5,027 nucleotides of DNA from JBEIVB01 sp040374085. Its GTDB lineage: Bacteria > Bacteroidota > Bacteroidia > UBA4408. Made by a program: the position numbers and the translations under genes. Shown here in pieces: positions 1 through 5,027 of this stretch (its first letter is position 1; the number at the start of each line of letters is the position of its first letter). The notes under the pieces were generated by a model. That model made no database searches and was not told the DNA's origin. It was given only the letters and a program-made list of their open reading frames with translations. The stretch lies in NCBI GenBank assembly GCA_040374085.1, contig JBEIVB010000143.1, positions 1 through 5,027 on the forward strand, read 5' to 3'.

Positions 1-545
1 GCCTGGGGCGTTAGGCTGGGTTGCCAATGCAGGCTGAGGTCGTTGCTTACATCGAAATGAAAGAGGTGCGCATCTACGTTTGCATCTACAATGTTTAAGG
101 TATACAGCAACACAGCGCCCAACACCGACCATTCCAGGTTGCGGCGGTAGTCGCTCGAGAGCACCAGCAGGTCTTCTGTGCTGTATTGATCGGCAAAAGG
201 GTCGGTGGGCACCTGCCCGGGGTTTGCGGTGCGCGCCACAATGGCATCGCGGCGCAGCTTGTACTCGCGGTAGTTGGTGGCAATTAAATAACCAAACGCG
301 GCCGCGCCCCCATAGATGATGGGCAGTTTCCAGTACTTGCGGTTGTACACCTGTCCGGCCCCGGGCAATACGGCCGAGGCTATGGCGGCAAAACGCGGAC
401 TGTGGCGCTTCAGTTTGGGTGCAGGTGCGGGAGCTTCAGAGTCGGCGGTGGCTGGTTTCACCGTGGGCTCCTCCCCTTTCGTTTGCGCCAGCACCGCAGA
501 GGCAAACAGGCAGCAAACCAACAGCGCCGGCCACCCTGCCCGCAT
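1..545 (-). CDS. DUF5683 family protein, 3' end cut by window edge
   Basis: Reading left from the ATG at 545-543 gives 181 codons without a stop, running off position 1, so the C-terminus is missing. Residues 1-20 form a signal peptide (hydrophobic core, then ALA before Q21). Residues 22-50 are a Pro/Ala-rich linker. A conserved block follows: residues 53-80 contain SAVLPGAGQVYNRKYWKLP, then a hydrophobic segment at about 76-89 (probably membrane), YREYKLRRD near 92-100, a second hydrophobic stretch near 139-150, and LNIVDANVDAHLFHFDVS at 150-167. I recognise this pattern as DUF5683, a Bacteroidota family often encoded directly after parB. The start overlaps the parB stop in TGATG, which suggests translational coupling. 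Function is unknown; an envelope location is inferred from the signal peptide and hydrophobic segments. Family assignment is confident from the motifs, but not checked by search. Confidence 0.88.
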   Translation of the reverse strand, partial: MRAGWPALLVCCLFASAVLAQTKGEEPTVKPATADSEAPAPAPKLKRHSPRFAAIASAVLPGAGQVYNRKYWKLPIIYGGAAAFGYLIATNYREYKLRRDAIVARTANPGQVPTDPFADQYSTEDLLVLSSDYRRNLEWSVLGAVLLYTLNIVDANVDAHLFHFDVSNDLSLHWQPSLTPQ

Positions 546-1495
546 CACGATTCTAGGTTAAGCAGGTCGAGTATGATCTGCAGATCCTCGTCGGAGCCAA
601 ACGGAATGGTAATTTTTCCTTTGCCGTTTGAGCCAACGGAAAGTTGCACGTCGGCATTGAAGTATTGCCCCAGGTGGGAACGAATCAGGCGGTGGGCCGG
701 ACTTAAGGTAACCTCGTCGCGCAGGCCTGCACCCGATTTGGTTTTGCTGGCATCAATGGGTTTGGGCTCCGGTGGTTTTTCTCCGCGCGCCAGCATCTCG
801 GTGGCCCGCACGCTGAGATCGTCTTCCACCACCTGCTCAAAAAGTTTTATTTGCTTTTCCTTATTCTCTACGGCCAGCAATGCACGGGCATGTCCCATGG
901 ATATTTTGCCGTCGCGTATGGCCAACTGTATGCGCTCGGGCAGTTTCAGCAGGCGCAGGTAGTTGGTAACGGTAGAGCGTTGTTTGGCCACTTTCTCGCT
1001 GAGCTGCTCCTGGGTAAGGCTGCACTCGTCTATCAGGCGCTTGTAGGATATGGCCACCTCAATGGCGTCGAGGTTTTCGCGTTGTATGTTTTCCACCAGG
1101 GCCATCTCCAGCATGGCTTGGTCGTTGGCTATGCGTATGTAGGCGGGTATTTGGGTGAGCCCGGCCAATTGGCTGGCCCTAAAACGGCGTTCGCCCGAGA
1201 TGAGCTGGTAGTGGTCGTAGCCCATTTTGCGCACGGTAACGGGCTGTATGATGCCGTGCACGCGTATGGATTCGGCCAGCTCGCTTAAGGCTTCGGTCTC
1301 AAACTGGGTGCGGGGCTGAAAGGGGTTGGCCTCTATCTGCTTAATGCTGATGAGGGCTACGCTGCCCACCACCACATCGGCAGCCTCGGTGCGCCCTTTG
1401 CTGGTGGTGATGTCGGTAGCCGGGTTCTGGAGCAAGGCCCCTAGGCCACGCCCTAAGGCCGCTTTTTTCTTGTTTGCGTTATTGGAGTTGCTCAT
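545..1495 (-). CDS. parB: ParB/Spo0J chromosome-partitioning protein
   Basis: The protein has 316 residues, a normal length for chromosomal ParB. It binds parS sites, spreads as a CTP-dependent clamp and stimulates ParA to segregate origins. Visible in order: a basic N-terminus with LGRGLGALL at 14-22, the usual ParA-contacting region; the ParB/Srx nucleotide-binding domain at about 45-145 with NPFQPR (57-62), GIIQP (81-85), GERRFRA (101-107) and ENIQREN (135-141); a helix-turn-helix with LTQEQLSEKVAKQRSTVTNY (160-179) and SMGHARALL (199-207); a charged proline-rich linker near 238-258; and a C-terminal dimerisation domain (about 262-316). All hallmark CTPase motifs are intact. The ATG lies inside the parA 3' end (17-base overlap). 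No clear Shine-Dalgarno sequence precedes it, so coupling to parA translation is likely. Confidence 0.97.
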   Translation of the reverse strand: MSNSNNANKKKAALGRGLGALLQNPATDITTSKGRTEAADVVVGSVALISIKQIEANPFQPRTQFETEALSELAESIRVHGIIQPVTVRKMGYDHYQLISGERRFRASQLAGLTQIPAYIRIANDQAMLEMALVENIQRENLDAIEVAISYKRLIDECSLTQEQLSEKVAKQRSTVTNYLRLLKLPERIQLAIRDGKISMGHARALLAVENKEKQIKLFEQVVEDDLSVRATEMLARGEKPPEPKPIDASKTKSGAGLRDEVTLSPAHRLIRSHLGQYFNADVQLSVGSNGKGKITIPFGSDEDLQIILDLLNLES

Positions 1496-2309
1496 CGTCG
1501 GTTTCCGTATCGGTTATAACACGCTCGCTTTCATCGAGCTGGGTAAGGCCATTTTTCTGCAAGATCTCGCGGGCCAGGTTCAGGTAGTTCACGGCACCTT
1601 TGCTGGCAGCATCGTGCATGATAATGGTTTCGCCGTAGCTGGGTGCCTCGCCCAGCTTGGTGTTGCGGTGTATGATGGTGTCGAACACCATAGACTGAAA
1701 GTGCATTTTAACTTCTTCCAACACCTGGTTCGAAAGGCGAAGGCGAGGGTCGTACATGGTCAACAAGATGCCCTCTATTTCCAAATCGGTGTTCAATCGC
1801 TCCTGCACAATCTTGATGGTGTTGAGGAGCTTGCCCAATCCTTCCAAGGCAAAGTATTCGCATTGCACCGGAATGATCACAGAATCGGAGGCAGTAAGGG
1901 AGTTAACGGTAACCAGACCCAAGCTGGGTGAGCAATCCAAAATAATGAATTCGTATTGGTCGCGCACTTTGTCCAAGGCATAGCGCATCATGCGCTCGCG
2001 GTTGGGCAGGTTGATCATCTCTATTTCTGCCCCCACCAGATCAATGTGGGCCGGCAAGAGGTCGAGGTTGGGGGTTTGGGTGTTGAGCAGGATGTCGCGC
2101 GGGTCTACATCGTTGATGATGCACTCGTATATGCTGGTTTTAATGTTGCGCGGGTCAAAGCCTACCCCGGAGGTGGAGTTGGCCTGTGGGTCGGCATCCA
2201 CCAAAAGGGTTTTGTGCTCGAGCACGGCCAGGCTGGCAGCCAGGTTGATGGCGGTGGTGGTCTTGCCTACCCCACCTTTCTGATTGGCCACCGAGATGAT
2301 TTTTGCCAT
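1479..2309 (-). CDS. parA: ParA/Soj chromosome-partitioning ATPase
   Basis: The protein has 276 residues. It is a deviant Walker-type ATPase that dimerises on ATP, binds DNA nonspecifically in the nucleoid and moves ParB-parS complexes. Visible motifs: deviant Walker A KGGVGKTT at 11-18 with signature lysine K11 and catalytic K16; Walker A' LLVDADPQAN at 35-44 (D38, D40); Walker B FIILDCSPS with D125; and the family signature HRNTKLGEAPSYG at 214-226. The last 23 or so residues (254-276) are an acidic tail beyond the usual end of the fold. The start gives the canonical MAKIISVANQKGGVGKTT opening, so it is secure. It follows the hydrolase stop by 24 bases with no promoter-like element between, which suggests read-through from upstream. 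It overlaps parB by 17 bases. Confidence 0.97.
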   Translation of the reverse strand: MAKIISVANQKGGVGKTTTAINLAASLAVLEHKTLLVDADPQANSTSGVGFDPRNIKTSIYECIINDVDPRDILLNTQTPNLDLLPAHIDLVGAEIEMINLPNRERMMRYALDKVRDQYEFIILDCSPSLGLVTVNSLTASDSVIIPVQCEYFALEGLGKLLNTIKIVQERLNTDLEIEGILLTMYDPRLRLSNQVLEEVKMHFQSMVFDTIIHRNTKLGEAPSYGETIIMHDAASKGAVNYLNLAREILQKNGLTQLDESERVITDTETDDEQLQ

Positions 2310-2333
2310 GGATGCGATTGTGTTTTTTAAAAG

Positions 2334-3014
2334 TTAAACGTTGTGGGTATGCCCTATGGGTATAAGGATGAGTTCTTTGCCGGCATAGTGAAACTTGGCT
2401 TTCGCCTCTGCCTTGTCTATGGTTATGTACGGAAAGGTGTCGTAATGCAAACCAACGATGCGCTTGCAGCGGATGAAGTCGGAGGCAATCACCGCGTTGT
2501 CTACGCCCATGGTGAAGTTGTCGCCAATGGGCAGCAAGGCAAAGCTGAGGGTGCGGTATTCGCCTATGAGTTTCATGTCGTAGTGAAGGGCGGTGTCGCC
2601 GGCGTAGTAGAAGTTGCCTTCGTTGCTTTCGATGATGAAGCCCATGGCCGGACCGCCGTAGCGCCCGTCGGGCAGGCTGCTGGAGTGCACCGCCGATACG
2701 CACTTCACCTTTCCAAAGTCAAACATCCATTTGCCGCCCACGTTCATGGGGTGCACGTGGGTTAGACCCAGGGCCTTTAGGTATTCCACCACTTCGAAAG
2801 AGGCCACCACCTGTGCCCCGCTGCGCTGGGCTATCTCCACCACATCGGCTATGTGGTCGTAGTGGCCGTGGGATATGAGGATGAGGTCGGGCATGAGCTT
2901 CTCCACCTCTATGGCCGCAGCCAATGGGTTGGGACGAATGAAGGGGTCAAACAACAATTTCTTGCCCTGAACCTCCACCTGAAAACAAGAATGCCCGAAA
3001 TATGTTACGTTCAT
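2334..3014 (-). CDS. UPF0173-type metal-dependent hydrolase
   Basis: The protein has 226 residues, the usual length for this family in the metallo-beta-lactamase superfamily, and is probably cytoplasmic as no signal peptide is seen. Visible motifs: the opening MNVTYFGHSCF; DPFIRPNP (23-30); the metal ligands SHGHYDH at 48-54 (H49, H51, D53, H54); HPMNVGG (88-94); AVHSSS with H110; YYAGDT with D140; LPIGDNFTMG (161-170); and GLHYDTFP with H190. A two-metal site is expected from the fold. The substrate is unknown, so I give no reaction. The reading frame stays open upstream to an ATG at 3095, but the start at 3014 matches the family N-terminus and has GGAG six bases before it. It is probably the first gene of the run into parA, parB and the DUF5683 gene. 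The C-terminal GHTHNV adds histidines that are not among the usual ligands. Confidence 0.93.
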   Translation of the reverse strand: MNVTYFGHSCFQVEVQGKKLLFDPFIRPNPLAAAIEVEKLMPDLILISHGHYDHIADVVEIAQRSGAQVVASFEVVEYLKALGLTHVHPMNVGGKWMFDFGKVKCVSAVHSSSLPDGRYGGPAMGFIIESNEGNFYYAGDTALHYDMKLIGEYRTLSFALLPIGDNFTMGVDNAVIASDFIRCKRIVGLHYDTFPYITIDKAEAKAKFHYAGKELILIPIGHTHNV

Positions 3015-3020
3015 GGTCTG

Positions 3021-3024
3021 CTCC
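3021..3024 (-). promoter_or_regulatory. Shine-Dalgarno GGAG of the hydrolase gene
   Basis: On the minus strand GGAG lies six bases before the ATG at 3014. It supports this start over the in-frame ATG at 3095. It is the clearest ribosome-binding motif in the window; parA, parB and the FMN reductase gene have none that is convincing. Confidence 0.6.
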
Positions 3025-3037
3025 AAAAATGGGAATG

Positions 3038-3045
3038 CGAAGGTA
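3038..3045 (-). promoter_or_regulatory. Weak candidate -7 box for the hydrolase-parAB operon
   Basis: On the minus strand this reads TACCTTCG, one mismatch from the Bacteroidota -7 consensus TAnnTTTG, about 24 bases before the hydrolase ATG. No TTTG is found at the expected distance upstream; the nearest, at 3076-3073, is about 27 bases away, which is too far. The operon needs a promoter in this 87-base gap or within the plus-strand gene, so the site is plausible but weak. Confidence 0.22.
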
Positions 3046-3101
3046 GCGAGTTTAGGCTGTTTCGCATGGCCCCAAAGGGTACGATTTACTAACAAAAAAA
3101 G

Positions 3102-3617
3102 ATGATCCTAATCCTCAACGCCACCAACCGACCCAACAACAAAACTCAGGTGATTGCCCGCTATTATGCCCGGGCTTTGCAAGAGAAAGGAGAGCAGGTG
3201 CGCTATTATTCCCTAGAAGATTTACCCGTGAGTGCCCTGCACCACGATTACCGCGAAGAATCGGGCGAGGTAAAGGCCTGGACCGAGGAGTACCTCCTGC
3301 CCGCCACCCGCCTGGTGGTGGTTTCGCCGGAATACAACGGCAGCTTCCCCGGTGTACTCAAACTCCTCATCGATTGCATTCCGCCCAGGCACTTTGCTGG
3401 CAAGAAAGCCGCCCTAGTGGGGGTGGCCAGCGGCCGGGCCGGCAACCTGCGCGGACTCGATCACTTAACCTCCATTTTCCACCACCTGGGCGTAGAGGTG
3501 CTGTCTAAAAAGTCATACGTGTCGCTGGTGCTCAACCTCATACAAGACACCGAGCTGGTAGACGAAACCACCCATCAGGTGCTCGATCGGCAAATGGAGG
3601 CCCTGCTGAAGTTCTAA
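3102..3617 (+). CDS. NADPH-dependent FMN reductase family protein
   Basis: The protein has 171 residues, typical of small flavodoxin-fold NAD(P)H:FMN/quinone reductases. Such enzymes bind FMN and pass electrons from NAD(P)H to flavin, quinones, azo compounds or metals; the actual substrate cannot be read from sequence. Visible motifs: the first beta strand and phosphate-binding region (MILILNATNRPNNKTQVIA, 1-19), the family signature SPEYNGSFPGVLKLLID at 75-91 (PEYNGS contacts the flavin), and the second flavin-side loop GVASGRAGNLRGLDHL at 107-122. No signal peptide or membrane segment is seen, so it is cytosolic. The start is preceded by an A-rich stretch (3091-3101) without a Shine-Dalgarno motif, common in Bacteroidota. 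It stands alone: divergent from the hydrolase gene and convergent with tRNA-Leu, with a terminator hairpin 14 bases after its stop. Confidence 0.9.
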   Translation: MILILNATNRPNNKTQVIARYYARALQEKGEQVRYYSLEDLPVSALHHDYREESGEVKAWTEEYLLPATRLVVVSPEYNGSFPGVLKLLIDCIPPRHFAGKKAALVGVASGRAGNLRGLDHLTSIFHHLGVEVLSKKSYVSLVLNLIQDTELVDETTHQVLDRQMEALLKF

Positions 3618-3631
3618 ACGCAAGAAAAAGC

Positions 3632-3664
3632 AAAAGCCCTTTGGAATCAACCAAAGGGCTTTTT
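3632..3664. terminator. Bidirectional intrinsic terminator
   Basis: A perfect 13-bp inverted repeat (3632-3644 with 3651-3663; core GCCCTTTGG/CCAAAGGGC) encloses a six-base loop. Because the stem begins with AAAA and ends with TTTT, either strand yields a hairpin followed by U residues. It lies 14 bases after the FMN reductase stop and five bases beyond the tRNA-Leu 3' end, so it probably ends transcription of both converging genes. Confidence 0.9.
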
Positions 3665-3668
3665 GTTG

Positions 3669-3748
3669 TGCCCGGGACGAGATTCGAACTCGTACAGTTT
3701 CCCGCCACCCCCTCAAGATGGTGCGTCTACCAATTTCGCCACCCGGGC
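3669..3748 (-). tRNA. tRNA-Leu, anticodon GAG
   Basis: The minus strand folds into a complete 80-base cloverleaf. The acceptor stem GCCCGGG/CCCGGGC is perfect with discriminator A (3669). The D arm has stem GCG/CGC with an 11-base loop containing GGTAGA. The anticodon stem is CCATC/GGTGG with loop TTGAGGG, so the anticodon is GAG, reading CUC and CUU. The T arm is ACGAG/CTCGT with loop TTCGAAT. An 11-base variable region (CGGGAAACTGT) can form a 3-bp stem, consistent with a class II tRNA though short for leucine. CCA is not encoded, so it must be added after transcription. The gene starts 64 bases after the stop of the SusD-like gene and appears to have its own promoter. Confidence 0.96.
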
Positions 3749-3766
3749 AAGGTTTTTTCGGGGGCC

Positions 3767-3795
3767 CAAAAGTAGCAAAAGATTTACAAAAACAA
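3767..3795 (-). promoter_or_regulatory. Bacteroidota-type promoter of tRNA-Leu
   Basis: On the minus strand a TTG (3795-3793) is followed after 18 bases by TACTTTTG (3774-3767), an exact match to the -7 consensus TAnnTTTG of Bacteroidota primary sigma factor. Transcription would start near 3760, giving a leader of about a dozen bases before the tRNA. Position and match are good; the -33 element is only the minimal TTG. Confidence 0.65.
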
Positions 3796-3812
3796 GAGCC
3801 GAAACGCCGGGG

Positions 3813-5027
3813 TTAGTTCTGTTGGATGAGGTTGTTGGCGGCCATTTCTTCTTGTGGAATCTTAAACAAGAACGGGCGGTAATCGCTGCCCTTCTTAAGG
3901 GGTAGCCCCAGTCTGCGCATGTTTCCATAGCGGTCGCCTTCAAAGAAAAGCTCCTTGCGGCGCTGCTCCCGCACCTTATCCAGCAGGCCTGCCGTAGAGG
4001 TTTCGGCGGTGCCGCCCCGCATGGCGCGCAGGTAAACGGCGTTGTAGCTGTTGAGGGCCTCCTGGCCATCGCCTCCCGATAGGAGATTCGACTCCGCCAA
4101 GATCAAATGCAGTTCGGCCAGGCGAATGATCTGCACGTTGGGCGACACGATGGGCGCGCCGCTGATGGAAATGGGGTTGATGTATTTCAAACAAACGCCA
4201 AATGCATTGGTGAGCGATCGGCGACGGTCGCTGCTGGAGAAGGTGGCCCTGAAATCGGATTTCATCAGCACAACGTATCCCCCACCCGCGGTAGAATAGA
4301 AACCGGGCAGGCTGTTGCTGTTGTCGAGGGCGGTGTTGGAAAGTTGAAAGATGGTTTCGGGACGGTTGGTTGGCCCCAGCTCCATGGCGGCACCGCTTTG
4401 CCGGTAGAGGAGTTGAAGGGAATCGGAGAGCTCGTATTTTCCGGTGCTCAGCACTTTTTTAGCGTAGGTGGCGGCTTCTCCGTATTCTCCTTTGTAGAAG
4501 AGCACACGAGCCAACAGTGCACGCACGGCATCTACAGAGAAACGGTCGCGGTTGGCGGGCATGGGAAATGCACTCAGCAAGGTCTCGGACTGTTTAAAAT
4601 CGGCGATCACCTGGTTATAGGTTTCTTCTAATGTGGCCCGGGCTTTGGAAAGGTTCTGCTCGGTGCGGGTTGCGTTTTGGCGCAGCACCACCCCACCCTG
4701 TTCGGCGGTGTTGGCACCGGGGTTGTTTACGTCGTAGGGCATGCACCAAAGGCGGGTGAGGTTGTAGTGGCAAATGGCCCGTATGGCCAATGCCTCTCCG
4801 CGCTGCCGGGGGGCCGAACGGGCGTAGTTGGGGTCGGCCAGCACCTGGCCCGAGCTGTCTAGGGCATAGAGCACGATGTTGGCGCGGTTGATGGTGGCGT
4901 AGTGGTCGCGCCACATGTCGCGCAGGGCGCCAATTTGTATGCTGGTGGTGCCGTTGTAAATTTCGGCGGTGCCAAACTGAGAGAGGCGGTAATCCAATAC
5001 TTCGCTGTCGTCGGTCATGAGTTCGCC
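3813..5027 (-). CDS. SusD/RagB-family nutrient-binding lipoprotein, 5' end missing
   Basis: The visible part is 404 codons. The frame is open to the right edge (three codons, GEL, precede the first visible Met), so the true start, lipoprotein signal and N-terminal part lie outside. SusD proteins sit on the outer membrane surface and capture glycans or other nutrients for a SusC-type TonB-dependent channel. Counting from the Met at 5018: ELMTDDSEVLDY at the edge; WRDHYATINRANIVL (36-50); the TPR-like helix pair RGEALAIRAICHYNLTRLW (73-91); ALLARVLFYKGEYGEAATYA (167-186); IIRLAELHLILAES (297-310); VREQRRKELFFEGDRYGNMRRLGLP (349-373); and the closing FKIPQEEMAANNLIQQN (385-401), a standard SusD C-terminus. 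The ligand cannot be predicted. The partner susC-like gene is expected upstream, off the window. No convincing terminator separates its stop from tRNA-Leu. Confidence 0.93.
   Translation of the reverse strand, partial: GELMTDDSEVLDYRLSQFGTAEIYNGTTSIQIGALRDMWRDHYATINRANIVLYALDSSGQVLADPNYARSAPRQRGEALAIRAICHYNLTRLWCMPYDVNNPGANTAEQGGVVLRQNATRTEQNLSKARATLEETYNQVIADFKQSETLLSAFPMPANRDRFSVDAVRALLARVLFYKGEYGEAATYAKKVLSTGKYELSDSLQLLYRQSGAAMELGPTNRPETIFQLSNTALDNSNSLPGFYSTAGGGYVVLMKSDFRATFSSSDRRRSLTNAFGVCLKYINPISISGAPIVSPNVQIIRLAELHLILAESNLLSGGDGQEALNSYNAVYLRAMRGGTAETSTAGLLDKVREQRRKELFFEGDRYGNMRRLGLPLKKGSDYRPFLFKIPQEEMAANNLIQQN

Noticed and set aside
402..1931. Long plus-strand open frames of 186, 145 and 201 codons (402-962, 851-1288, 1326-1931)
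   Set aside because: They lie antisense to parB, parA and the DUF5683 gene, resemble no family I know, and are expected by chance opposite GC-rich genes.
2310..2333. Separate promoter for parA in the 24-base gap
   Set aside because: No TAnnTTTG-like element with a -33 partner is present there or just upstream; co-transcription is simpler.
2155..2703. Minus-strand frame of 182 codons across the hydrolase/parA junction
   Set aside because: It is an out-of-frame reading of two strongly supported genes and has an Arg/His-rich composition typical of a shadow frame.
2754..2759. CACGTG core, as in parS
   Set aside because: The flanking bases do not match the parS arms and are not symmetric; it lies inside the hydrolase coding sequence.
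3059..3070. TGTTTCGCATGG, resembling the left half of a parS site
   Set aside because: Only the left half-site fits; the right half does not form the palindrome.
3015..3095. In-frame upstream ATG extending the hydrolase by 27 residues
   Set aside because: The extension does not resemble the family, has no ribosome-binding motif and would fill the divergent promoter region; the start at 3014 matches the family N-terminus and has GGAG upstream.
3784..3812. Possible terminator after the SusD-like gene
   Set aside because: Only a 3-bp CCG/CGG stem can form before the T-rich stretch, and that stretch is better explained as part of the tRNA promoter.
4107..4631. Plus-strand frame of 174 codons opposite the SusD-like gene
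   Set aside because: It is antisense to a gene with clear family motifs, and its translation shows no recognisable domain.

Overview
The window looks like a chromosomal segment of a Bacteroidota bacterium. Four things point there: a SusD/RagB-type outer-membrane lipoprotein gene; the order parA, parB, DUF5683 gene, which I know from this phylum; a sequence in front of a tRNA gene that fits the Bacteroidota promoter type (TTG, about 18 bases, TAnnTTTG); and mostly weak or absent Shine-Dalgarno sequences. Base composition is fairly GC-rich by eye. I cannot name a genus.

Layout. Positions 1-3014 hold four tightly packed minus-strand genes, read right to left: a UPF0173-type metal-dependent hydrolase (3014-2334), parA (2309-1479), parB (1495-545) and a DUF5683 membrane protein (545 to beyond position 1). 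The first gap is 24 bases, parA and parB overlap by 17 bases, and parB and the DUF5683 gene overlap in TGATG, so this is probably one operon. After an 87-base divergent intergenic region, a plus-strand NAD(P)H-dependent FMN reductase family gene (3102-3617) stands alone. It ends at a perfect 13-bp hairpin (3632-3663) that can serve as a terminator from both sides. On the minus strand the same hairpin follows a tRNA-Leu(GAG) gene (3748-3669), which has a recognisable promoter upstream. From 3813 to the right edge runs the 3' part of a SusD-like gene, also on the minus strand, cut by the window end.

How the genes work together. ParA and ParB are the chromosomal segregation pair; ParB should bind parS sites, none of which I found here. 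The DUF5683 protein has a signal peptide and is translationally coupled to parB, but its function is unknown. The hydrolase and the FMN reductase are general metabolic enzymes of unknown substrate. The SusD-like protein would be the surface glycan- or nutrient-binding partner of a SusC-type TonB-dependent transporter, expected just outside the window on the right. No gene-free stretch exceeds 300 bases. I saw no CRISPR array, insertion sequence or phage gene, and nothing that clearly amounts to a new system; the region reads as ordinary housekeeping DNA next to a nutrient-uptake gene.
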